Positions 1 to 6,350 of a stretch of DNA of 64,000 nucleotides are shown here, piece after piece. Each line of letters begins with the position of its first letter. The stretch's first letter is position 1. The notes under the pieces are model-generated. The model searched no databases. It had not been told where the DNA came from and worked only from the letters and a program-made list of their open reading frames with translations. The stretch is from the NCBI RefSeq assembly GCF_014204975.1, contig NZ_JACHMM010000001.1:6572037-6636036 (forward strand), read 5' to 3'. The position numbers were made by a program, and so were the translations under genes. This stretch comes from Jiangella mangrovi. GTDB taxonomy: Bacteria > Actinomycetota > Actinomycetes > Jiangellales > Jiangellaceae.

Positions 1-20
1 GATTCGGAACTCGCGGATCG

Positions 21-1616
21 ATGTTTTGCGGCAAACTGCCGCCTGTGAGTGTGTGGGCCCCCGATTCCGTCCAGCGTCATTGGCATGGCGTCGCCGTCGC
101 GCGCCCCGGAATGCTCGCGCTCGTCATCGCCCTGACGGGGTCCGCCCGCAGCGTGGTCACCGACTGGTGGTGGCTCGGCGCGCTGGCGCTCGTCGCGCTG
201 GCGGCCGCCATCTCCGAGCGGATCCTCCCCCGCACCCGCGTGCGGGTGGCCGCGGAGATGTCGCTGGCCTCGATCATCGTCGGGCTCGGGTTGCCCGAGG
301 CCTACCTCGCGCTCCCGTACCTGCTGGTGCCGGCGTTCGCCGCCGGGCTGGCCGGCAGCATCATGGGCACCGCCATCACCACGCTCACCGGCGCCATCGG
401 CCTGGCCATCGGCAACGTGCTGGCCGGCGGCAGCCTCATCGAGCTGCCCACGTTCGGCAGCGTCTCGGTCTGGGTCGTCATCATCTTCGCCACCGGCGCC
501 ATCGGGGCGTGGGTGCTGCGCCTCGACAGCATCCAGATCGCCGACGGCGGACGCTATGCCGCCGCGTACCGGCTGCTGTCCGAGCTGCGGGTGGTGTCGC
601 GGCGGCTCTCCGTCGGCCTCGACCCCGGCACGCTCGCCGAGGGCCTGCTCGACAACGTCGCCGGGCCGCTCTCGGTCCGCCGCGCCGCGCTGCTAGTACG
701 GCGCGAGGGCGGCAACCTGTTCCCGCTCGCCCATCGCGGCGAGGACGACGGCTGGCTGCTCGGCGCCGAGCGCGACCCCGTCGTCCTCGAGGCGTGGAGC
801 AGCGAGACCCCGGCCTGGACCCCCAACGGGCGGCGCGGCTACCGCGTCGTGCTGCCGCTGCGGGTCGGGTCGCGGACCATGGGCGTCATCGTCGCCGACG
901 TGCCCGACCAGGTGTCCTCCGACGAGCTGCAACTGCTCGTCGGGTCCACCGACGAGGGCGCGCTGCGGCTCGAGACCGCCCTGCTCTTCGACGAGGTGCG
1001 CGAACTGGCCACCCGCGAAGAACGGCGGCGGCTGGCACGCGAGATCCACGACGGCATCGCCCAAGAACTGACCTCGCTGGGCTATCTCGTCGACGACCTC
1101 ATCGCCCGCACCACCGACGCCGACGCCAAGTCGCTGTCGACCACCCTGCGGCAGGAGCTCACCCGCATCCTGTCCAACCTGCGGCACTCGATCTTCGACC
1201 TGCGCAGCGACCTCGACCACGACGGCGGCCTCGGCACGTCGTTGTCGGCCTATGCCCGGCAGGTCGGCGCGCAGGCCGGGCTCAAGGTCCACCTCGTGCA
1301 CCAGGAAGAGCACGACCGCCTGCGGCCCGAGGTCGAGGCCGAGCTGCTGCGCATCGGCCAAGAGGCCATCACCAACGTGCGCAAGCACGCGAAGGCGAAG
1401 AACCTGTGGGTCACCGTGTCGGTCAGCCCGCCCAACGCGCAGATTCGCGTGGTCGATGACGGCATGGGCATGCGGGAGCAACCACGTGGCCGCTACGGTC
1501 TGGAGATCATGGCCGAGCGTGCCCGGCGAGTGGGCGCCACACTCGTCATCGAAGACAGGCCCGAGAGCGGTACGGTCGTCGACGTATCCCTCGGCAACGT
1601 TCATGGAGAGGGGTAA
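21..1616 (+). CDS. Two-component sensor histidine kinase (NarL/DegS class)
   Basis: Membrane sensor kinase of 531 residues. The first ~165 residues form about five hydrophobic segments. A GAF-like cytoplasmic sensor region follows at about 190-330, then a HisKA_3 dimerisation domain with REIHDGIAQE, whose His343 is the predicted phosphoacceptor. A C-terminal HATPase_c domain carries the N-box (QEAITNVRKHA) and a DDGMGM G-box. The response regulator gene starts 5 bp downstream, so the two form a cognate pair. The frame stays open to the window edge upstream, and GTG codons at 45 and 51 are alternative starts, so the N-terminus is uncertain. The signal sensed cannot be told from sequence. Confidence 0.9.
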   Translation: MFCGKLPPVSVWAPDSVQRHWHGVAVARPGMLALVIALTGSARSVVTDWWWLGALALVALAAAISERILPRTRVRVAAEMSLASIIVGLGLPEAYLALPYLLVPAFAAGLAGSIMGTAITTLTGAIGLAIGNVLAGGSLIELPTFGSVSVWVVIIFATGAIGAWVLRLDSIQIADGGRYAAAYRLLSELRVVSRRLSVGLDPGTLAEGLLDNVAGPLSVRRAALLVRREGGNLFPLAHRGEDDGWLLGAERDPVVLEAWSSETPAWTPNGRRGYRVVLPLRVGSRTMGVIVADVPDQVSSDELQLLVGSTDEGALRLETALLFDEVRELATREERRRLAREIHDGIAQELTSLGYLVDDLIARTTDADAKSLSTTLRQELTRILSNLRHSIFDLRSDLDHDGGLGTSLSAYARQVGAQAGLKVHLVHQEEHDRLRPEVEAELLRIGQEAITNVRKHAKAKNLWVTVSVSPPNAQIRVVDDGMGMREQPRGRYGLEIMAERARRVGATLVIEDRPESGTVVDVSLGNVHGEG

Positions 1617-1621
1617 CAACC

Positions 1622-2269
1622 GTGCCCATGTCGGTCATGCTCGTGGACGATCACGAGCTCATCCGCCAAGGCCTGCGCCGCGCGTTCGAGCGTGACGCCG
1701 GGTTCACCGTGGTCGGCGAGGCGGCCACCGTCGCCGAGGCGCACAAGCTCGCCGAGGCCACGCAGCCCACGGTGGCGGTCATCGACATCCGGCTTCCCGA
1801 CGGCAGCGGCCTCGAGCTGGCGCAGAAGCTCCGGCAGCACCGCGGCGACATCGGTCTGGTCATCCTCACCATGTACGCCGGCGACGACCACCTGTTCGGC
1901 GCGCTCGACGCCGGTGCGTCGGCGTTCGTGCCGAAGAGCTCGCCCAGCGACGACGTCGTCGCCGCGGCCCGGCACGCCGCCACCGCGCCGTCCGCGTTCG
2001 TGGCCGACGGCCTGGCCGAGGCCATGCAGCGCCGCCTGCACCCCACCGGGCCGCAGCTCACGCGGCGCGAGCGCGAGGTGCTCGACCTCCTCGCCGACGG
2101 TCTGGGCGTGTCCAGCATCGCCCGCAAGCTGTACATCAGCGAGTCGACCACCAAGACCCACGTGTCGAAGCTCTACGACAAGCTCAACGCGTCCAACCGC
2201 GCTCAGGCCATCATGGCAGCGGTACGCGCCGGCCTGTTGAGCAATGGCGAAGAGGGCCAGCCGGGGTAA
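1622..2269 (+). CDS. Response regulator, NarL/LuxR family
   Basis: DNA-binding partner of the upstream kinase. The N-terminal receiver domain (about residues 4-120) has the acidic pair DDH, phosphoacceptor Asp55 in VIDIRLPDGSG, and the switch lysine in VPKSS. The C-terminal LuxR-type helix-turn-helix (about 145-210) includes LTRREREVLDLLADG. Length (215 aa) is typical of the family. A GAGAGGGG ribosome site lies about 8 nt before the GTG used here; an in-frame ATG follows at 1628. A perfect 13-bp palindrome starts 45 bp after the stop. Targets are unknown. Confidence 0.92.
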   Translation: MPMSVMLVDDHELIRQGLRRAFERDAGFTVVGEAATVAEAHKLAEATQPTVAVIDIRLPDGSGLELAQKLRQHRGDIGLVILTMYAGDDHLFGALDAGASAFVPKSSPSDDVVAAARHAATAPSAFVADGLAEAMQRRLHPTGPQLTRREREVLDLLADGLGVSSIARKLYISESTTKTHVSKLYDKLNASNRAQAIMAAVRAGLLSNGEEGQPG

Positions 2270-2314
2270 TGTGACACCGGGACGCGCTCCCGTGACATCG
2301 GGGCCCTGCCTGTG

Positions 2315-2343
2315 ACACTCGGTGACGCGCCGTCACCGAGTGT
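2315..2343. terminator. Strong hairpin after the response regulator gene
   Basis: A perfect 13-bp inverted repeat (ACACTCGGTGACG / CGTCACCGAGTGT) with a 3-nt loop lies 45 bp after the response regulator stop. No T-tract follows, which is usual for actinobacterial terminators. It lies among several GTGACA/GTGACG motifs (about 2272-2348), so an operator role is an alternative. Confidence 0.55.
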
Positions 2344-2409
2344 GACGCACCTCCCCCGTTCGGTCGATACGTAAGTAGACGCTCGCTCCATCGACCCCGA
2401 AGTCATCAG

Positions 2410-2454
2410 ACCTCATCCTTGATGTAGGCAGGTAGCGACCTGCCGGAATGAGGT
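2410..2454 (+). promoter_or_regulatory. Structured leader before a small membrane-protein ORF
   Basis: Two nested perfect stems: ACCTCAT (2410-2416) pairs with ATGAGGT (2448-2454), and GGCAGGT (2427-2433) pairs with ACCTGCC (2438-2444) around an AGCG tetraloop. The structure ends 24 nt before the ATG of the 44-codon ORF at 2479. It matches no riboswitch family I can recognise. It could be a cis-regulatory 5' UTR or part of a small RNA. Confidence 0.4.
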
Positions 2455-2478
2455 TGAGAAGCCCGGGGGTGATCGACC

Positions 2479-2613
2479 ATGCGTGACGTACTACAGCAAC
2501 GGAGTTCTCTGCGCATCGAGAGCGCTCTGATGCGGCTGGCCGTGTTCGCTGTGATCCTGGCCGGCACGTGGTTCATCAGCTGGCAGTTGGCTCACGCCAT
2601 CACGGTGAGCTGA
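2479..2613 (+). CDS. Putative 44-aa single-pass membrane miniprotein
   Basis: ATG ORF preceded by CCCGGGGGTGATCGACC, so a GGGGGTG ribosome site is available. The N-terminus is polar and basic (MRDVLQQRSSLRIESALMR). One predicted transmembrane helix of about 18 residues follows (LAVFAVILAGTWFISW), then a short tail QLAHAITVS. It sits alone between the two-component pair and the cell-wall hydrolase, downstream of a structured leader and followed by a CGGTTGC/GCAACCG hairpin (2628-2650). I do not recognise a family. Size, ribosome site and membrane profile argue that it is real, but conservation is untested. Confidence 0.45.
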   Translation: MRDVLQQRSSLRIESALMRLAVFAVILAGTWFISWQLAHAITVS

Positions 2614-2729
2614 CCGAAACCGATCAGCGGTTGCACCGCGAGAGCAACCGGTGGAGCGAGCGCCCGTGACAACGGAGTCGCGGGTGGCTCGTTCGGTTCG
2701 TCCTTCTCTCTCGCCCCTCAGTCACTGAT

Positions 2730-2760
2730 CGAGCCGGACGCCATCGCGGCGCCCGGCTCG
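2730..2760. terminator. Hairpin at the 3' end of the NlpC/P60 gene
   Basis: CGAGCCGG (2730-2737) pairs with CCGGCTCG (2753-2760), with extra pairing inside (CGCC/GGCG). It lies 25 bp past the stop of the minus-strand hydrolase gene and also downstream of the plus-strand miniprotein ORF, so it may terminate in both directions. Confidence 0.6.
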
Positions 2761-2785
2761 TCGTGTGTCTGGGTGAGGTGCGGGG

Positions 2786-3850
2786 TCAGCCCGGCCGGGC
2801 GGCGCCCGCGAACGGCATGAGGTCGATGTCGTCTATGCTCACGACGTCACCCGGGTGGGTGGCGTGCACGATCTTGCCGTCGCCGATGTAGATGCCGACG
2901 TGGCTGATGGGGCTGTAGTAGAAGACCAGGTCGCCCGGCTGCAGCTGGCTCTTCGAGACCCGCGCGCCGTCGTTGATCTGCGAGCCCGACGAGCGCGACA
3001 GGCTGACGCCGGCCTCGCCCCAGGCGGCCTTCGTGAGGCCCGAGCAGTCCCAGCCGTCGGGCCCGTTGCCGCCCCAGACGTAGGGGTCGCCGACCTGCGC
3101 CAACGCGAACTCGACGGCGACACCCGCACGGCCGGACACGGGGACGTCGGGCGGCGTCTCGCCACCGCCGTCCTCCTCTTCCTCGTCCTCGCCGCGGCTG
3201 GGTGCGTCGGAGTTCTCCTCGCGGTCCTCCTCGAGCTGGGCCTGCTCTTCGGCCTCCAGTTGGTCGAGGATGGCCTGCGCCTCGTCGAGCAGCTTCTCGA
3301 CGTTCGCCTTCTCGGAGTCGAGGGTGGTCTCGATGGCCTGCTGACGCGTCAGCTCCTCGTCGGCGACCATGCGAGCCTGCTCGAAGCTGCGGCTCACTTC
3401 GGCGGCCGTGGCGAGGCTGTCGGCCTGCTGCCCGGCGAACGCGTTCATGACCGACGCCTGGGCGAGGAAGTCCTCGGGGCTCTCGGCGAGCAGCGTCTGC
3501 ATGGTGGGGTCGACCGTCCCCGCGGACCGGTAGCTCGCGGCCGCGAACGCCCCGATCTGCGCCCTGACGGCGTCGACCGCCTCCTGTTGGCGCTCCACCG
3601 ACGCCTGCGCGCGCTCGATGCGGCGCTTGACCTCGGTCAGCTCGTCGGTGGCTGCGTTGTACCGCTCGGTCGCCTGCTCGGCCTGGTGGTACAGGGCGTC
3701 GACTTGCTCCCTGACCTCGGCCAGCGTGGGCTCCGGATCGGCATGGCTCTGCGTGATGAGGGTCAGTCCCCCGGTGACGCTGACGGCCGCTGTACACAAT
3801 GCGACAAGCGCGCGACGCGGACGGCGGGGGTGACCACCTGGCTCAGGCAC
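2786..3850 (-). CDS. Secreted NlpC/P60 peptidoglycan endopeptidase (RipA/RipC-like)
   Basis: Predicted exported cell-wall hydrolase cleaving peptide stems. It starts at GTG with GGAAGGA 8 nt upstream. After a basic N-terminus comes a hydrophobic signal segment (LVALCTAAVSVTGGL), then a long coiled coil (about 40-205), an acidic Asp/Glu-rich linker (about 208-230), and a C-terminal NlpC/P60 domain (about 240-350). Catalytic residues are visible: Cys269 in DCSGL, His317 in SHVGIY and His329 in IVHATH. The coiled coil plus linker matches mycobacterial Rip proteins, where it can hold the enzyme inactive. A small Cys-rich protein is encoded 44 bp upstream on the same strand. Confidence 0.92.
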   Translation of the reverse strand: MPEPGGHPRRPRRALVALCTAAVSVTGGLTLITQSHADPEPTLAEVREQVDALYHQAEQATERYNAATDELTEVKRRIERAQASVERQQEAVDAVRAQIGAFAAASYRSAGTVDPTMQTLLAESPEDFLAQASVMNAFAGQQADSLATAAEVSRSFEQARMVADEELTRQQAIETTLDSEKANVEKLLDEAQAILDQLEAEEQAQLEEDREENSDAPSRGEDEEEEDGGGETPPDVPVSGRAGVAVEFALAQVGDPYVWGGNGPDGWDCSGLTKAAWGEAGVSLSRSSGSQINDGARVSKSQLQPGDLVFYYSPISHVGIYIGDGKIVHATHPGDVVSIDDIDLMPFAGAARPG

Positions 3851-3894
3851 TCTGGTCCTTCCTTCGGGGGGAATCAGGCACCTGGGCCGGGAGC

Positions 3895-4137
3895 CTAGCC
3901 AGCCTCACGTGCCTCCCGCAAATCCCTCGGCCCGGTTTCGGCCGACTTTCTCGCCGCGATGTCACCCTCTGTCACGACCAGTCGCAGCGGCGGCACCAAG
4001 CCCGCCTCCGCGAGCACCCCCAGCGCCTGACGCTCCTCACCACCCAGTTCGGAGTCGATGGGCCCCAGGAGCACCGACACCACGCAGTCCGAACACGCCA
4101 GGCCCCGCATCTCGCACCGATCGCAGTCGATGTGCAT
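3895..4137 (-). CDS. Small conserved Cys-rich protein next to NlpC/P60
   Basis: 80-residue protein with Cys5 and Cys8 in CDRC, then Cys15 and Cys18 in ACSDC within the first 20 residues, a spacing suited to metal or Fe-S binding. VVSVLLGP follows and then a charged tail. GAGGGA lies 5 nt before the ATG. Similar short proteins beginning MHIDC are common upstream of NlpC/P60 genes in actinobacteria (from memory). No function is established. It is likely co-transcribed with the hydrolase. Confidence 0.75.
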   Translation of the reverse strand: MHIDCDRCEMRGLACSDCVVSVLLGPIDSELGGEERQALGVLAEAGLVPPLRLVVTEGDIAARKSAETGPRDLREAREAG

Positions 4138-4352
4138 GACGTTCCCTCACTTCTCACGCCGGTTGCGGCGAGTCCTCTCGCCTGCCTGATCCACGACGTT
4201 AAAGGCAGGGTCCGACAAAGTCCGTCGAGAGTCGCGTGACGGGTGTGACAGGAGTGGTTGGCCGCTCGGGGTTCGCCGGGCACCCGCGCGCCGGGTTTGC
4301 CCAGTTGGCCGGCCCCCACCCCCGCTGGCGCCCTGCCCCCGCCGGCCGCTTT

Positions 4353-4456
4353 CCATGATCATCAAGGATCCACCACACCATAGGGGGTCGAATCCTTGAT
4401 GATCATGGAGAAGTGCGGGTTAAACGGGCCACAGAAGCCGCCCTTCTCCATGATCA
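4353..4456. repeat. Compound TGATCAT hairpin element (REP-like, copy 1)
   Basis: Two overlapping inverted repeats share one arm. Stem A: CCATGATCATCAAGGATCC (4353-4371) pairs with GAATCCTTGATGATCATGG (4390-4408). Stem B: TGATCATGGAGAAGTGCGG (4400-4418) pairs with CCGCCCTTCTCCATGATCA (4438-4456). Only one can form at a time. Related hairpins with a TGATCATCC core occur at 29790 and 56025, suggesting a dispersed family. The 549-bp gap 4138-4686 holds this element, the next one, and no gene I can support. Confidence 0.65.
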
Positions 4457-4518
4457 ACAGTGAGCGGCCAGCGCAAAGAGAGAACAGCGGGCCTGAGGGC
4501 CGGGTCCATTCTGGGGAG

Positions 4519-4661
4519 GGGGCCCTGGTGCTGTGAAAGGCGAGGGCGCGGCGGCGCGGGTCAAGTCCAAGCCCCCCAACCACAGCACCAGCCCAACCAC
4601 AGCGGGCGCGGACTTGAGGCGCGCCGCCGCGCCCTCGACAATGAAGGACAGCAGGGGCCCA
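4519..4661. repeat. 143-bp long inverted repeat, MITE-like
   Basis: Inner arms CGAGGGCGCGGCGGCGCG (4541-4558) and CGCGCCGCCGCGCCCTCG (4619-4636) are exact complements. Pairing continues through TCAAGTCC/GGACTTGA, and on the outside through GGGCCC (4519-4524 and 4655-4660) and an imperfect GTGCTGTGAAAGG/AATGAAGGACAGC section. The loop holds repeated CAACCACAGC. Short open frames across it are not credible genes. It is either a small non-autonomous element or a very long transcript hairpin between two minus-strand genes. Confidence 0.55.
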
Positions 4662-4686
4662 CCCACGTCAGCACCCCACCGTAGGA

Positions 4687-5979
4687 CTAGCGACTGAGCA
4701 ACCCGATCAACGCCACCGACTCGACACTCCGAACGCCGGGCCGGCGCACCCCTTCGGCCACCTCGCGGTCCGACGACACGACGACCACCGGGCGCCCCTC
4801 CGGCTCCGCCCGCACCATGCGCCGGATCAACTCGTCCGCCGTCTGCCCCGTCGGGCTGAACCGGACCCGGATCCCGGGCGCGGCGACGGGCGGCGGGACC
4901 GTCACGTCGGCGCCGTCGAACACCAGGGTCACCTCGGACCCCGTCCGGGCCGCCACCGCGGCCAGCCCCTGCCCGAGCCGGGAGCGTTGCGCGTCGAGCG
5001 GCATGGTGGGCCATGCCGCCTTGGTGACGTTGTAGCCGTCGACGATCAGGTGGACCCGGGGCAGCGCCAGCAGCTCGTCCAGATACCCGGGGTCCCCCAC
5101 TCCTCGGGCCCGTCCCACCGCGCCGCCGGCCAGCGGGTCGCCGGGGACGGCCGCCTCGACGGTGTCGGCGGGCGCCAGTGTCGACGCCGGCAACGCCAGT
5201 TCCCGGCGCAACCCCGCGGCGGCCTCGCCGAGTGTGTCGAGCAGGAGCGCCAGCCGGGCCGTCCCCAGTCCCCGTTCGGCCCGGCCGCTGCGGCGCGCCG
5301 CCTCCAGTGCCCCCTCCGCGTCGGCCAGCCGCGCCCGCAGCCGGCGGGCCTCGACCTCGGCGGCGCGCAGGGCGGCGCGGGCGTCGGTGAGCTCGCGGCC
5401 GGCCTGATCCTCGTCGTCGCGCTCCTGCTGGCGCGCCTCGCTGAGCCGCTCGCGAGTCTCCTGGACCCGCCGCCGCAGCATGGTGTTCTCGGCCTTGAGC
5501 CGGTCGATCTCGGCGCGCATGGTGGTGCGCATCTCGCGGGCCGACGCGCGGGCGGCCTCGAGCTGTTCGCGCAGCCGCTCGGCCGCGGCCGCCTCGCGGG
5601 TGAGCCGGGCCTCGTCGTCGCCGCGGCGGACCGAGGTGGCCGCCGTCTCGATCATGCTCTCCCAGCCGTCGGGGCGCAGCAGGTAGGCCATGACGGCGAC
5701 GTCGACGGGGTCGGAGGCGGCCGGGGCGGCCCCCTCGCCCAGGGCCTTCGCCAGCCCGGGGTCGGCCGCCGCGGCGGCCTCGTAGACGCGGCGACGGAAC
5801 CCGGCCTCGGTGTCGAGGGCCGAGGCGATCGCGCCGCCGCCGAGCCGGGCCCGCTTGGCCGCCGCGAACCGGGCGACGGGGCGCAGGACGCCGGGCACGT
5901 CGCCCGCCGGCAGTGCGCCGAGCACGTCGGACCCCAGCGCGACCAGTCGCGCCCGTACCGCGTCGGGCAGTGTGCTCAC
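4687..5979 (-). CDS. NYN/PIN-domain protein with central coiled coil (YacP-like)
   Basis: 430 residues. The N-terminal ~120 residues are helical. A long charged coiled coil follows (about 125-250). The C-terminal NYN domain (about 300-425) begins HLIVDGYNVTKAAW and contains LVFDGADVTVPPP, with late acidic residues in VVVSSDREVAEGV, as in YacP/Rae1-type predicted ribonucleases that use acidic residues for metal. This suggests RNA cleavage or binding. The GTG start overlaps the upstream gene's stop by 4 bp (GTGA), so the two are translationally coupled. The substrate is unknown. Confidence 0.82.
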   Translation of the reverse strand: MSTLPDAVRARLVALGSDVLGALPAGDVPGVLRPVARFAAAKRARLGGGAIASALDTEAGFRRRVYEAAAAADPGLAKALGEGAAPAASDPVDVAVMAYLLRPDGWESMIETAATSVRRGDDEARLTREAAAAERLREQLEAARASAREMRTTMRAEIDRLKAENTMLRRRVQETRERLSEARQQERDDEDQAGRELTDARAALRAAEVEARRLRARLADAEGALEAARRSGRAERGLGTARLALLLDTLGEAAAGLRRELALPASTLAPADTVEAAVPGDPLAGGAVGRARGVGDPGYLDELLALPRVHLIVDGYNVTKAAWPTMPLDAQRSRLGQGLAAVAARTGSEVTLVFDGADVTVPPPVAAPGIRVRFSPTGQTADELIRRMVRAEPEGRPVVVVSSDREVAEGVRRPGVRSVESVALIGLLSR

Positions 5980-6212
5980 GCGGAGTCGGGCCGCGCGACG
6001 AGCTCGACCGTTCCCTCACCGCCGCACCAGCGGCAGACCACGCGCTCGACGGCGTCGGCCAGGACGTCCGTCTCCTCGACCTTCGGGACGCCGGCGAGGT
6101 CGACGTGCACGAACTCGCGCACGCGGCTGGACCGGACGACGTCGAACCGGGTCAGGTTGCCGCACTGCGCGCAGCGCCACCGAGTGTTCTCGGACGGCTG
6201 GGGAACGGGCAT
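5976..6212 (-). CDS. Small zinc-ribbon protein
   Basis: 78 residues with two CxxC knuckles: WRCAQCGNLTRFD near the N-terminus and VVCRWCGGEG near the C-terminus, enough for a four-cysteine zinc ribbon. The last codons overlap the start of the NYN-domain gene, giving a two-gene unit that may act together on RNA. Such short zinc-ribbon proteins are common conserved hypotheticals in actinobacteria. Revcomp GAGGAGCAC lies just before the ATG. Confidence 0.75.
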   Translation of the reverse strand: MPVPQPSENTRWRCAQCGNLTRFDVVRSSRVREFVHVDLAGVPKVEETDVLADAVERVVCRWCGGEGTVELVARPDSA

Positions 6213-6350
6213 GTGCTCCTCCTCGGCGTCGGTGCGTGGAACCTGCTCCGTCCCAGCGTAGGCCGTACGACGGCGGGTCGTGCCCGGAGATTGTCGGTGG
6301 CGGTCCCTACTGTTCGATCAGGTGGCCGAATCGACCGAGAGGGGTGGGAC

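Noticed and set aside
693-1619. Long minus-strand open frame opposite the sensor kinase
   Set aside because: It lies antisense to a well-supported kinase, is rich in Ala/Gly/Arg/His, and has no recognisable domain. Such frames arise from high GC content.
3851-4140. c-di-AMP (ydaO) riboswitch upstream of the NlpC/P60 gene
   Set aside because: Such riboswitches often precede these hydrolases in actinobacteria, but the upstream space is taken by the 80-aa Cys-rich gene and I could not match the conserved core.
4362-4583. Short minus-strand frame across the two repeat elements
   Set aside because: It consists of the inverted-repeat sequence translated; there is no ribosome site and no domain.
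4454-6019. 521-codon minus-strand frame overlapping the NYN gene
   Set aside because: Arg/Gly-rich composition across the proven NYN/PIN frame; it is a shifted-frame shadow.
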